In this document: positions 48,048 through 59,313 of the stretch, piece by piece
Numbering within the stretch: position 1 is the stretch's first letter
Layout of the letters: every line of letters begins with the position of its first letter
From: JBPYFK01 sp051984675
GTDB taxonomy: Bacteria; Actinomycetota; Actinomycetes; Mycobacteriales; Pseudonocardiaceae
Reading direction: 5' to 3'
Assembly (NCBI GenBank): GCA_051984675.1
Contig: JBPYFK010000102.1
Location: forward strand, 24,641 to 88,640
Length of the DNA: 64,000 nt
Position numbers and translations under genes: made by a program
Notes under the pieces: generated by a model
The model's database searches: none
What the model was told of the DNA's origin: nothing
The model's input: only the letters and a program-made list of their open reading frames with translations

Positions 48048-48671
48048 TCAGACGCTCGCCAGATTGGCGCGGTTGGCGATGTGGTCCACGAAGCCGTACT
48101 CGCGGGCTTCCTCCGCGGTGAACCACCGGTCGCGGTCGGAGTCGGTGATGATCTTCTCCACGGGCTGGCCGGTGTGCTGCGCGGTCAGCTCCGCCATCTC
48201 GCGCTTGTGCTTGACGAAGACCTCGGCGCTGATCGCGATGTCCGACGCGGTACCGCCGAGCCCAGCCGACGGCTGGTGCATCATGACCCGCGCGTGCGGC
48301 AGCGCGAACCGCTTGCCCGCTGCTCCCGCGCACAGCAGGAACTGCCCCATGGACGCGGCGAACCCCATGGCTACCGTGGACACATCCGGCTTGATCAACT
48401 GCATGGTGTCGTAGATGGCCATGCCCGCGGTGACGGAGCCACCAGGTGAGTTGATGTACAGCGAGATGTCCCGCTCTGGGTCCTCCGCGGCCAGCAGCAC
48501 CAGCTGCGAGCAGATCTGGTTGGCGATAGCGTTGTCGACCTCGTCACCGAGGATGATGATGCGCTCCCGCAGCAACCGCTCGTAAACCGAGTCGTTGAGC
48601 GAGAGACCGGTGTTGCCCCGCATCTGCGGCGTCGTCGCGCCGGCCGCCGGAGCAGTCAGATGCTGCGTCAC
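48048..48671 (-). CDS. clpP1: ATP-dependent Clp protease proteolytic subunit 1
   Basis: 207 residues. The catalytic serine is in AMGFAASMGQFLLCAG, the histidine in ARVMMHQPSAGLGG, and the aspartate near TDSDRDRWFTAEEA. It is the first gene of clpP1-clpP2, so the operon promoter lies in the 75 bp before the tig terminator; I did not recognise a clear ClgR box there. Confidence 0.97.
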   Translation of the reverse strand: MTQHLTAPAAGATTPQMRGNTGLSLNDSVYERLLRERIIILGDEVDNAIANQICSQLVLLAAEDPERDISLYINSPGGSVTAGMAIYDTMQLIKPDVSTVAMGFAASMGQFLLCAGAAGKRFALPHARVMMHQPSAGLGGTASDIAISAEVFVKHKREMAELTAQHTGQPVEKIITDSDRDRWFTAEEAREYGFVDHIANRANLASV

Positions 48672-48747
48672 GTCTGCCTGCCTTCTTCCACAATGGACCC
48701 GTCTCGGGTCGACTTGCGATGTGCTCGTGATCCCCTACAACCGACCC

Positions 48748-48795
48748 TAGCGAACGCGGGCGGCACCAGCTTCCCGGTGCCGCCCGCGTTCGCTA
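48748..48795 (-). terminator. Strong terminator hairpin after tig
   Basis: TAGCGAACGCGGGCGGCACC pairs perfectly with GGTGCCGCCCGCGTTCGCTA around an eight-base loop (20-bp stem). It ends the tig transcript before the clpP1P2 promoter. Confidence 0.9.
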
Positions 48796-48871
48796 ACAGC
48801 TCACTCCACCCGTGTTCGCGGTGAGCGGAATGGCGCCCGTGCCGAAGGCGCCGGTATTCATGACGACTGGC

Positions 48872-50290
48872 TCACTGAGCAGTATCCACGGTCTCCGTGG
48901 CTTCCGCGGTGGCCGACTCGTCGCCGGTCGTCCCGGCCTCCTCCACCGGCGTGTCCTCGGCACCAGCTTCCTGCTCCCCGAACAGCTCGTCCATGTCCAG
49001 GGTGTTGCCGGACTCGTCCTGCACCGTGGCCTGGCGAACGATCGAGAACAGCGCCTTGCCCCGGCGCGCGTCGGCGTAGATCGCGCCGAGCTGGCCGGAC
49101 TGCTGCGCCTGCTGCACGAACTGGTCCGGGCTCATGCCGAACCGCTGAGCCTGGTAGATCAGGCGTTCGGTGAGCTCGCTGTCGGACACCGACACGCCCT
49201 CGGCGTCGGCCACGGTGTCCAGCACGAGCTGGGTCTTCACCGTCTTCTCCGCTTCCTCACGGGTCTCGGTGTCGAACTGCTCGCGGGTCTTGTCCTGCTG
49301 CTCCAACCACTCGCCGAAGCGGTCCTCGTCGTGGTCAAAGGGATGGATCGCGTCGTGCTTGCGTGACTCGACCTCGGATTCCACGACCGCTTCCGGCAAC
49401 GGTGTCTCCACGCTGTCCAGCAGCGCGTCCAGCACCTTGTCCCGCGCCTGCATGCCCTGCTGCATCCTCTTGACCCGCAGCAACCGCTCCCGCAGGTCAG
49501 CGAGCAACTCCTCGGCCGTGTCGAACTCGCTGGCCATCTGCGCGAACTCGTCGTCGGCTTCCGGCAGGTGCCGCTCCTTGACCGAGTTGACCTTGACGGC
49601 GACCTCTGCCTCCCGGCCGGCGTAGTCCCCAGCGACCAGCTCGGTGGTGAACGTCCTGGTCTCGCCTTCACTCGCGCCGATCAGGGCGTCGTCGATGCCT
49701 TCGACGAGCTGGCCCGAGCCGATCTCGTACGACAGGCCGCTGGTCTGCGCTTCCTCGACCTCCTGCCCATCGACCGTCGCGGAGAGGTCGATGTTGACGA
49801 AGTCTCCCTGCGCGGCCGGGCGCTCGACCCCGGTCAGGGTGCCGAACCGGGCACGCAGCTCGTCGAGCTGCTGCTGGATGTCGTCGTCGGTGACCTCGAC
49901 GTCGTCCACCGTCACGGCGAGCTCACCGAAAGCGGGCACCGTGATCTCTGGCCGGACGTCCACCTCGGCGGTGAATTCGACCTGCTCACCGTCCTCGACC
50001 TTGGTGACCTCGATGTCGGGCCGACCCAGGGTCCTGACCTCGTTGGTGTTGACGGCCTCCAGGTACTTGGCCGGGACCGCGTCGTTGACGACCTGATCCA
50101 GCACAGGGCCACGACCGATGCGACTTTCCAGCACCCGGGCCGGCACCTTGCCCGGCCGGAACCCCGGGATGCGGACCTGGCTACCCAGTTCCCGGTACGC
50201 GCGGTCGAAGTTCGGCTTGAGCTCGTCGAACGGCACCTCGACGTTGATACGGACGCGCGTCGGGCTCAGGTGCTCGACGGTGCTCTTCAC
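48872..50290 (-). CDS. tig: Trigger factor, ribosome-associated chaperone and peptidyl-prolyl isomerase
   Basis: 472 residues. The ribosome-binding signature GFRPGKVP lies near residue 45, the FKBP-type isomerase domain in the middle, and helical arms in the C-terminal half (EELLADLRERLLRVKRMQQG). The last 50 residues are Glu-rich and disordered (EQEAGAEDTPVEEAGTTGDE). The GTG at 50290 follows AGGAGATCAC. Located upstream of clpP1P2 and clpX, as is usual. Confidence 0.97.
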   Translation of the reverse strand: MKSTVEHLSPTRVRINVEVPFDELKPNFDRAYRELGSQVRIPGFRPGKVPARVLESRIGRGPVLDQVVNDAVPAKYLEAVNTNEVRTLGRPDIEVTKVEDGEQVEFTAEVDVRPEITVPAFGELAVTVDDVEVTDDDIQQQLDELRARFGTLTGVERPAAQGDFVNIDLSATVDGQEVEEAQTSGLSYEIGSGQLVEGIDDALIGASEGETRTFTTELVAGDYAGREAEVAVKVNSVKERHLPEADDEFAQMASEFDTAEELLADLRERLLRVKRMQQGMQARDKVLDALLDSVETPLPEAVVESEVESRKHDAIHPFDHDEDRFGEWLEQQDKTREQFDTETREEAEKTVKTQLVLDTVADAEGVSVSDSELTERLIYQAQRFGMSPDQFVQQAQQSGQLGAIYADARRGKALFSIVRQATVQDESGNTLDMDELFGEQEAGAEDTPVEEAGTTGDESATAEATETVDTAQ

Positions 50291-50623
50291 GTGATCTCCT
50301 CGTGCGAACGTGCTAGGACTCCCGGCGGTGCCGATCGCCAGTGCCGGGCCTGCTGACAACGGTGGGTTGACGCACGTGGGCCGGCTGCACCATCGGCGCC
50401 GGGCTGACCTCCGAGTCTATTGCTTCTACCGGATCGATGCGGCGCCGGGTTCCGCAATGGCGCGGTCCGGGCAGCTCGGCGCCGCGTCACGCGCTGAACA
50501 ACGATCCGCACGCGTTCCGTGACCGGTCAGGTTCAGAAGCGACGGCGGGGCCACACGCGACCACCCGCACCCGAAGGTGATCTTTGTCTCAACGAACGCC
50601 AGCGGCAGCCCAGGGCCTAGAAC

Positions 50624-50653
50624 GAAGCGCCCTGCACGGACACAGGGCGCTTC
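50624..50653 (-). terminator. Terminator of tRNA-Pro
   Basis: GAAGCGCCCTG and CAGGGCGCTTC form an 11-bp perfect stem with an eight-base loop, 11 bp downstream of the tRNA 3' end. Confidence 0.85.
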
Positions 50654-50663
50654 GCTTGCGGAG

Positions 50664-50737
50664 TCGGGGTGGCGGGATTTGAACCCACGGCCCCTCGCAC
50701 CCAAAGCGAGTGCGCTACCAAACTGCGCCACACCCCG
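50664..50737 (-). tRNA. tRNA-Pro (TGG anticodon)
   Basis: On the minus strand a 7-bp acceptor stem CGGGGTG/CACCCCG is followed by D, anticodon and T arms of normal length. The anticodon loop TTTGGGT gives TGG. The discriminator is A and no CCA is encoded. Confidence 0.96.
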
Positions 50738-50829
50738 CACACCAGCACCGGCCGAACCAACATCAACCGGTGCTTGCACGTAGCTTATCGCGACCCGTTA
50801 GACTCCCTTCACGTGCCCAACAGGCACAT

Positions 50830-50900
50830 GCGGGTGTAGCTCAATGGTAGAGCCCCAGCCTTCCAAGCTGGTCACGCGGGTTCGATTCCCGTCACCCGCT
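50830..50900 (+). tRNA. tRNA-Gly (TCC anticodon)
   Basis: A 71-nt cloverleaf. The acceptor stem is GCGGGTG/CACCCGC, the anticodon arm CCAGC-CTTCCAA-GCTGG gives TCC, and the T loop is TTCGATT. It is divergent from tRNA-Pro by about 90 bp; CCA is not encoded. Confidence 0.96.
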
Positions 50901-51107
50901 CTACGCGACAAACGCCCTGGTCAGAGCCGGACATGACCGTCCAGAGTAGAGGGACTTGCCGGCTTTCGAAGTGGCCCGTCGACGGGTTGGCGGCCTTGCG
51001 GGTGGAAGGGCACGGTGGTGCCCACCGCACCGACATCACCCACGTGAGCACGGTGAAGGTCACCCCAGCCGCTCGCGCGGCGGTGCACCATCTGGAAGGT
51101 GACACAC

Positions 51108-51734
51108 ATGCCGCACACGGACCGAGTCCACCAGCACGCGCGCTGGCCGTCTGGCTGGAGCTCAGGGCGCTCCAGCTACGCATGGCTGCTTCCGTTCGGG
51201 GACCAGCAGGGTATGCGACGGCTGGTGAACAGTTACCAGTACGCCCTGCGAGAACTTCCTGGCTTCGATCTCGTGCCGCTGGAGTGGCTGCACATCGTCG
51301 TCCAGGAAGTCGGTTTCACCGACGCGGTCCCGCCGGAGAGCATCGGTGATCTCCTGCAGGCAGCGCAGAAGCACCTGCAGGGAGTCTCTCCGCTGGAGTT
51401 GACCTTCCACGCCGCGAAGGTGCTGTCCGAGTCGCTGGCGCTGCCCGCCGAGCCGGCGGCGGCCGTGCCCCAGCTGCGGTCGGCGTTGCGCCAGGCCAGC
51501 GCGAGCGTGGTGGGGAGTTCGATGCTGCCCGCGGAGCCAGCCGAGATCGACACGCACGTCAACCTGGCGATGTCGACCTCGGAGGGACCGTCGGCGTTCG
51601 CCAGTGCCGTTCTCAGTACGGCTGAGGCTGAGCCCACCGTCGTCGAGGTTCCGGCCGTTTCGCTCGTTCGGCTGAACCGCGATCACTCCACCAACGAGTG
51701 GGAGACGGTCGCGCGGGTGCCGTTCGGCGGGTGA
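51108..51734 (+). CDS. 2H phosphoesterase (2'-5' RNA ligase-like) family protein
   Basis: 208 residues. Two histidine motifs, LHIVVQEVGF near residue 62 and THVNLAMSTS near 144, are the paired HxT/HxS-like catalytic elements of the 2H fold. The C-terminal VVEVPAVSLVRLNRDHS strand is also family-typical. It probably hydrolyses a cyclic or 2'-5' phosphodiester, but the first motif is degenerate (H-I-V), so the activity is uncertain. The ATG at 51108 follows GGAAGG at a good distance. Confidence 0.75.
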   Translation: MPHTDRVHQHARWPSGWSSGRSSYAWLLPFGDQQGMRRLVNSYQYALRELPGFDLVPLEWLHIVVQEVGFTDAVPPESIGDLLQAAQKHLQGVSPLELTFHAAKVLSESLALPAEPAAAVPQLRSALRQASASVVGSSMLPAEPAEIDTHVNLAMSTSEGPSAFASAVLSTAEAEPTVVEVPAVSLVRLNRDHSTNEWETVARVPFGG

Positions 51735-51887
51735 GGGTCCTTCCGGGGGTGGCCGGAGAACTTCTCATCACAGGTGCATGAACACCTGCTCAAGCGGGTC
51801 TCGGAGAAGCGGTACGGTCGACAGGGTCCGTATCATCGGCCGGTCGAGAACGCATTCTCACGGCAGCGAGCGTTTCCCGGAGGTTCC

Positions 51888-52688
51888 GTGGGACCCCTTA
51901 TCTTCCTCATCCTGGCCGCCGCCGTGATCATCGGTGCGCTTCTGTGGTCGTCGAAGCAGCGCGCGGCGGCTCAGCGCCGGGAACTCGACGACGCCAAGGC
52001 CGAGGCACGGCGGTGGACCGAGCGGCTCGGGGGCCAGGTCTTCAACCTCGTCGGCTCCAATGACGCTGCGAAGCAGGCGCTGGTGGACGCCTCCGAGCGG
52101 CATGGGGCCGCCGTGTCCCAGTTGGATCAGGCCAACTCGGTCGAGCAAGCCCGGTTGGTCAAGGAAACCGCCATCGAGGGGCTGCACTACGTGCGGGCCG
52201 CTCGCGTGGCGATGGACATGGACCCGGGACCGGCCGTGCCCGACCCGTCCGGCAGCCAAAACGCGGGCAAGGTAACCGAGGCTCGCCAGGTCGACGTCGA
52301 CGGCAAGGAGTACGCCGCGTCACCCAACCCGAGTGCGGAGACTCCGCACTACTACCCCGGTGGGCGAATCGCCGGGCGCCCGGTTCCCCAAGGCTGGTAC
52401 AGCGAGCCCTGGTGGAAGTCCGCCCTGATCGGCGGCGCCTGGGGTGTCGGGGCCTTTGCCCTCACCGAGGCGCTGTTCGGGGGCATGAGTGGCGTGCCGT
52501 CGGACGCGTACGCGGAGGGCGTTCATGACGGGATGCTGCACGACGGGCAGGGTTTCGACGGCTTTGATGCAGGGGGCTCCGACGGGGGCGGGTTCGACAA
52601 CGTCGGCGACTTCGGAGGTCTGGGCGACTTCGGAGATTTCGGCGGCGACGGTTTCGACTTCGGTGGCAACGACGGCGGCTTCTTCTGA
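51888..52688 (+). CDS. Single-helix membrane protein with Gly/Asp/Phe-rich tail
   Basis: 266 residues. One membrane helix starts right after the GTG (LIFLILAAAVIIGALLW), then a charged helical segment (AQRRELDDAKAEARRWTERL), a Pro-rich part, a second short hydrophobic segment (ALIGGAWGVGAFALTEALFG), and a 65-residue tail of Gly, Asp and Phe (DFGGLGDFGDFGGDGFDFGG). The start GTG at 51888 follows CGGAGG. I do not recognise the family; a surface or membrane-associated condensate-type tail is one idea. Confidence 0.65.
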   Translation: MGPLIFLILAAAVIIGALLWSSKQRAAAQRRELDDAKAEARRWTERLGGQVFNLVGSNDAAKQALVDASERHGAAVSQLDQANSVEQARLVKETAIEGLHYVRAARVAMDMDPGPAVPDPSGSQNAGKVTEARQVDVDGKEYAASPNPSAETPHYYPGGRIAGRPVPQGWYSEPWWKSALIGGAWGVGAFALTEALFGGMSGVPSDAYAEGVHDGMLHDGQGFDGFDAGGSDGGGFDNVGDFGGLGDFGDFGGDGFDFGGNDGGFF

Positions 52689-52742
52689 CCACCGGGCCCA
52701 CGGCCCTCGCCCCAAAACCGCACGGGTCCGGCGATGGTCGAG

Positions 52743-52769
52743 GTGACAGCATGGGAACCTTCCTGTCAC
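52743..52769. repeat. Dispersed palindromic repeat, unit 12
   Basis: A perfect copy: GTGACAG, GGGAACCTTCC and CTGTCAC in order. Lies 55 bp after the membrane-protein stop. Confidence 0.92.
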
Positions 52770-52883
52770 CGGTGGTGCTGTGTTCAACCTGAGCGATCGC
52801 AGAGGCGCGGGAGACGGGTCGCGGAAGGCGGCGCGACTGAGCCAGTCCCCGCGAGCGCCCCCATCGCTTCATGCGTGCGAGAT

Positions 52884-52907
52884 GAGAGGAAGATTCCCAT
52901 GCTGTCA
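52884..52907. repeat. Dispersed palindromic repeat, unit 13
   Basis: An inverted copy 114 bp from unit 12, with AGAGGAAGATTCCC as its diverged arm. Its TGACAG arm contains the nei stop codon on the minus strand. With unit 12 it could form a longer-range hairpin between convergent genes. Confidence 0.85.
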
Positions 52908-53717
52908 GCCGCGCTGCTGGCAGCTGGGGCACCAGTAGAGCTTGCGGCCAGCGAGTTCGGCGGTGGCGACCACGGTCCCGCACACCAGGCACGGCTGGCC
53001 TGCTCGCCGGTAGACGTACACCTCCCCGCCGTGGCGGTCCTGCCGTGGTGCCCGACCGGTGACCTCTGGCTCGTGCTCCGGTCTCACGGTGTCGATTCGG
53101 CCGCGGCGAACGCCGACGTGCATCAACTCGACCAGGTCATGCCAGAGCGCATCCCACTGCTCGCGCTCCAGCGCGCTCCCCGGGGTGTGCGGTGGGATGC
53201 CGTGGCGGAAGAGCACCTCCGCGCGGTAGACGTTGCCCGCGCCTGCGAGCACCTTCTGGTCCATCAGTAGCGCGGCGATGTTCGTGCGCGACCGGGAGAT
53301 GCGCTCCCACGCCCGCCCCGGATCGGCGTCCGCTCGCAACGGGTCGGGGCCGAGGCGTGACCGCACCGCGTCCACTTCGACGCTGGTGAGCAGCTCGCAC
53401 GCGTTGGGGCCGCGCAGGTCGGTTCCGTGCGTCTTGCCCAGCATCCGCATCCGCACCTGGCCGCGCGGCTGGGTGGCAGGCAGCTCGAACTCGGTGAACG
53501 TGCCGTAAAGACCGAGATGAACGTGCACCACCAAGTCCGGTCCGTACCAGTGAAACAGATGCTTACCGTGCGCCTCAGCCCATTCCAGCACGCGTCCGTC
53601 TACTTTGGACGCGTTCGAGGCGAATCGCCCTTGCGGGCTGAGGACCTGGACTTCGGTTCCCGCGTACCGGCGCTGGTGCAACCGCGCAAGGCGGTGGAGG
53701 GTGTGACCTTCGGGCAT
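52905..53717 (-). CDS. Nei/Fpg-family DNA glycosylase (endonuclease VIII type)
   Basis: 270 residues. It starts MPEGHTLHRLARLHQRRYAG, with the catalytic Pro-2 and Glu-3 of Nei enzymes, has the helix-two-turn-helix loop at MDQKVLAGAGNVYRAEVLFR, and ends in a zinc finger (CLVCGTVVATAELAGRKLYW then CPSCQQRG). It excises oxidised bases and cuts the strand by beta/delta-elimination. Position and end composition match the mycobacterial nei2 gene near rpiB. Its stop codon is part of a palindromic repeat. Confidence 0.93.
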   Translation of the reverse strand: MPEGHTLHRLARLHQRRYAGTEVQVLSPQGRFASNASKVDGRVLEWAEAHGKHLFHWYGPDLVVHVHLGLYGTFTEFELPATQPRGQVRMRMLGKTHGTDLRGPNACELLTSVEVDAVRSRLGPDPLRADADPGRAWERISRSRTNIAALLMDQKVLAGAGNVYRAEVLFRHGIPPHTPGSALEREQWDALWHDLVELMHVGVRRGRIDTVRPEHEPEVTGRAPRQDRHGGEVYVYRRAGQPCLVCGTVVATAELAGRKLYWCPSCQQRG

Positions 53718-53815
53718 GACCAGAGATCCGAGCGCCCGACTGCTCGCCACTCGCGCACGACGTGTGGCGGGTCAGCCGGGCCAACCGCTCGGATACGAGC
53801 TTGGCCGACCGACCG

Positions 53816-54286
53816 TCAGGCGGTCGGCAGAGCCGGCGGCTCGCCGGTCCGCTCGTACTCGGTCAACAGGTCGATCCGGCGCTGGTGCCTGCCGCCCTCG
53901 AACTCCGTGCTCAGAAAGGCGTCGACGATCTGCTCGGCGTCCTCGACCGAGTGCATCCGCGCACCGACACCCGCCAGCAGCGCATTGTTGTGCTGCCGCG
54001 CGAGCTTCGCGGTCTCGACGCTCCAGGTCAGCGCGGCGCGGGCGCCCGGCACCTTGTTCGCGGCGATCTGCTCGCCGTTGCCGGACCCGCCGATCACGAT
54101 GCCCAGGCTTCCCTCGTCGGCCACGACCCGACGCGCCGCTTCGACACAGAACGGCGGGTAGTCGTCCTGGGCGTCGTACACCTCCGGGCCGACATCGGTC
54201 ACCTCGTGGCCGAGCTCACTCAGCCGCTTGACCAGGTGGTTTTTGAGTTCGAATCCTGCGTGGTCAGAACCTACGTAGACGCGCAC
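53816..54286 (-). CDS. rpiB: Ribose-5-phosphate isomerase B
   Basis: 156 residues. It starts VRVYVGSDHAGFELKNHLVK, and GIVIGGSGNGEQIAANKVPG is the substrate-binding loop. The actinobacterial type uses an acid base Glu/Asp near GPEVYDAQDDYP. It converts ribose 5-phosphate and ribulose 5-phosphate. It starts at the GTG at 54286. Confidence 0.96.
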   Translation of the reverse strand: MRVYVGSDHAGFELKNHLVKRLSELGHEVTDVGPEVYDAQDDYPPFCVEAARRVVADEGSLGIVIGGSGNGEQIAANKVPGARAALTWSVETAKLARQHNNALLAGVGARMHSVEDAEQIVDAFLSTEFEGGRHQRRIDLLTEYERTGEPPALPTA

Positions 54287-54372
54287 GCTGGCAGTCTGCC
54301 AAATGGGGTACACGGGCCGTACACCCCGGTCACCTTTCACGCCGAGTGATCGGACGTCAGGATGCTGTGCTC

Positions 54373-55194
54373 ATGAACGCGCACTGGGTGGAGGTAGGAG
54401 ACGGCGTACTGGTACGCCGCTACGCCGAACTGGATCTCTGCGTAGGGTTGGTCCTCGGTGCTGAGAAGGCGCTGGTAGTCGACACCCGCGGCGACCACAG
54501 GCAGGGGATCGAGCTTGCCACGGCGGTACGTCACGTCACATCACTACCGTGCCAGGTCGCGATCACACACGGCCATTTCGATCACTGTTTCGGTACCAGC
54601 GCGTTCCCGCAGGCGACGGTATGGGCACATGCAGGCTGCCCTGCCTTCCTGGGCAGGACCGCCGAGGATCAGCGTCGCGAATGGGTGGAGCACTACCGAG
54701 CGAGCGGGCGCACCGAGATCGCGAGCGCGCTCGCGACCACCGAGCCGGTAATACCCAACGCACTGATCCGCCGGCGGGTCGACCTCGACCTGGGCGCACG
54801 ACACGTGCGGCTCCTACACCCGGGGCTCGGGCACACCGACCATGATCTTGTCGTGGTCGTGCCGGACGCCGACGTGACGTTTGCCGGCGACCTCGTCGAG
54901 CACGGCGCGCCACCGTCGTTTGAGGACTCCTACCCGACCGAGTGGCCGACCACTGTGGATCATCTGCTCGCCGTGAGCCGCGGGACGATCGTCCCCGGCC
55001 ACGGCGACGTCGTCGACGCCGCGTTCGTGGCCGCGCAACGGGACGAGCTGCGCGTGGTCGCCGAGCTGTGCCGCGCGGTGACGAGTGGCGAACTGCACAC
55101 GACCGAAGCTCTGCTCAGCTCGCCCTATCCCGCCGACGTCACACGCTCGGCCTTGGCCCGAACCCACCGCGACACCAACGGCAGTGGCGATTAA
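54373..55194 (+). CDS. Metallo-beta-lactamase fold hydrolase
   Basis: 273 residues. The metal-binding motif is THGHFDHCFG (HxHxDH, with Phe in the fourth position), with further ligands in HTDHDLVVVV, TFAGDL and GHGDVV. It resembles glyoxalase-II-like and other small-molecule hydrolases; the substrate is unknown. The ATG at 54373 is used; a longer open frame begins nine codons before it. Confidence 0.85.
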   Translation: MNAHWVEVGDGVLVRRYAELDLCVGLVLGAEKALVVDTRGDHRQGIELATAVRHVTSLPCQVAITHGHFDHCFGTSAFPQATVWAHAGCPAFLGRTAEDQRREWVEHYRASGRTEIASALATTEPVIPNALIRRRVDLDLGARHVRLLHPGLGHTDHDLVVVVPDADVTFAGDLVEHGAPPSFEDSYPTEWPTTVDHLLAVSRGTIVPGHGDVVDAAFVAAQRDELRVVAELCRAVTSGELHTTEALLSSPYPADVTRSALARTHRDTNGSGD

Positions 55195-55218
55195 CGTCCG
55201 TTGTGGACACCCATTCGT

Positions 55219-55857
55219 TCAGTCGAATTGCGGGTCCTCGCTGCGAGTGCGCTTCAACTCGAAGAAGTAGGGGTACTCGGCGAGTAACCGCGCACCATCG
55301 AAGATCCGGCCGGCTTCCTCACCACGCGGAATCCTGGTCAGTACGGGTCCGAAGTAGGCGGTTCCGTCCACGTGGATCGTCGGGGTACCCACGTCCATGC
55401 CCACCGGGTCCATGCCCGCGTGGTGGCTGGCGCGAAGTTCCTCGTCGTACTCGGTGCTGGACGCGGCCTCGGCCAACGAGGCCGGGAGTCCGACCTCCTC
55501 CAACGATTCCGCGATCACCTGGTCGAAGTCCTTGTTGCCCTTGTTGTGCAGCCTGGTGCCCATCGCGGTGTAGAGCGGAGCGAGCACCTCCTCGCCGTGG
55601 TGCTTGGCGGCGGCGATCGCGACCCGCACCGGTCCCCATCCCTTGGCCATCAGCTCCTGGTACTGCTCCGGCAGGTCGCGTCCCTCATTGAGAACTGAGA
55701 GGCTCATCACATGAAACCTGAGGTCGATGTCGCGGACGTTCTGCACCTCCAGAATCCACCGTGAGGTGATCCAGGCGAATGGGCACAGCGGGTCGAACCA
55801 GAAGTCGACCTTGGTCCGCTGTTGGTCGTCCGAAGCGGACACAGTCGTCGTGGCCAT
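55219..55857 (-). CDS. DsbA-family protein, mycothiol-dependent nitroreductase-like
   Basis: 212 residues. VDFWFDPLCPFAWITSRWIL starts the thioredoxin-fold active site at Cys-25; the motif is CPFA, with no second cysteine. The cis-proline lies in DVGTPTIHVDGTAYFGPVLT. Neighbours and length match Rv2466c of M. tuberculosis, described as a mycothiol-dependent nitroreductase with a CPWC active site. Loss of the second Cys suggests a monothiol mechanism, such as glutathione-S-transferase-like use of mycothiol. It starts at the ATG at 55857. Confidence 0.85.
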   Translation of the reverse strand: MATTTVSASDDQQRTKVDFWFDPLCPFAWITSRWILEVQNVRDIDLRFHVMSLSVLNEGRDLPEQYQELMAKGWGPVRVAIAAAKHHGEEVLAPLYTAMGTRLHNKGNKDFDQVIAESLEEVGLPASLAEAASSTEYDEELRASHHAGMDPVGMDVGTPTIHVDGTAYFGPVLTRIPRGEEAGRIFDGARLLAEYPYFFELKRTRSEDPQFD

Positions 55858-56102
55858 GGTGGAACCTCCCCAATCGAGGGTTGCGGGTAGTGGCCCGGGC
55901 GGCGGCAGGCTGCTCGCGGGCCAGCGCTCAATGTCGTCAACAAGTTTGCTCCGGGATGTCTTCCCGACCTCCAGCTGACACTCCCCCGCGTGTCATTCAC
56001 TGCCACGGAGGACACCGGTTGGCCAACGTGATTTGATTCCTTTATCCACCGAAAGTGAACTGCCGATGAACCGGCACCAGTGAACGAGCGACGAGGTGAT
56101 CC

Positions 56103-58685
<2,583 letters not shown>

Positions 58686-58741
58686 TCAACATCGGCGGGT
58701 GACCATCCCGCCGCGCCTGGCTGACGACTTTGGGCTGCCAC

Positions 58742-58786
58742 AACCCGCACAGGGATCCCTGCCGAGCAGGGATGCCTGTGCGGGTT
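58742..58786. terminator. Terminator hairpin between pepN and DUF5130 gene
   Basis: AACCCGCACAGG pairs with CCTGTGCGGGTT, and the interior ATCCCTGC/GCAGGGAT extends the stem around a CGA loop. It serves the two convergent genes. Confidence 0.9.
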
Positions 58787-58800
58787 AGTGGACTCGTGGG

Positions 58801-59313
58801 TTAGTGGCTCGCCGACGCCTCGTCGGACGACCGGTACCGGACGCCGGCGGCATCCGAGAGCATCCGCAGGCCGCTGATCAATCCGCCGACGAGGTCGCCC
58901 TCCTTGAAGGACGCCACCATGCTCATCACCGCCAGGTTGCAGGACCGGTCGGAGACACGGCGGTGGGACTCCTCGCCCGTGACGATCTCGACCTGGCGTT
59001 GCCCTGGGGAGACGGCCAGCAGCACTCCCTCACCGGCCCGCGCGCCCAGGTTCGAATGCAACTGCTCGGCGCGTTCGCGCGTGTCTTCCCCCAGCTCACC
59101 GAGGTAAATCGCGAACTCCAGACCGGTGGACCGGGTGGACAGCGTGAGGGCCTCGTCCAGCCGAGCGAGCTGGCCCGGGCTGAACGGGAGTTTCGGCCGC
59201 TCCGGCTGGACCCGCCGAGCGATCGACAGCCGACCGGTCTGGGTGAGGACCTCGCCAGCCTCCAGGTCTTCGGCCCCATGCCCTGTGGCCCCGGCGATCT
59301 CACCATTTGCCAC
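58801..59313 (-). CDS. DUF5130 family protein
   Basis: 170 residues. SPGQLARLDEALTLSTRSTG, then VSPGQRQVEIVTGEESHRRV and VASFKEGDLVGGLISGLRML, are a TPM-like phosphatase-domain arrangement seen in DUF5130 proteins of actinobacteria. Function unknown. It begins at a GTG (59313) that overlaps the end of the small membrane protein by 14 bp, so the two are coupled. In M. tuberculosis a gene of this region (Rv2468c) has the same position. Confidence 0.82.
   Translation of the reverse strand: MANGEIAGATGHGAEDLEAGEVLTQTGRLSIARRVQPERPKLPFSPGQLARLDEALTLSTRSTGLEFAIYLGELGEDTRERAEQLHSNLGARAGEGVLLAVSPGQRQVEIVTGEESHRRVSDRSCNLAVMSMVASFKEGDLVGGLISGLRMLSDAAGVRYRSSDEASASH

Noticed and set aside
48672..48747. 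ClgR box upstream of clpP1
   Set aside because: No convincing inverted repeat of the published type could be recognised in the 75 bp available.
50901..51107. A gene between tRNA-Gly and the 2H phosphoesterase
   Set aside because: Open frames on both strands overlap the tRNA or the 2H gene and have neither ribosome sites nor domains.
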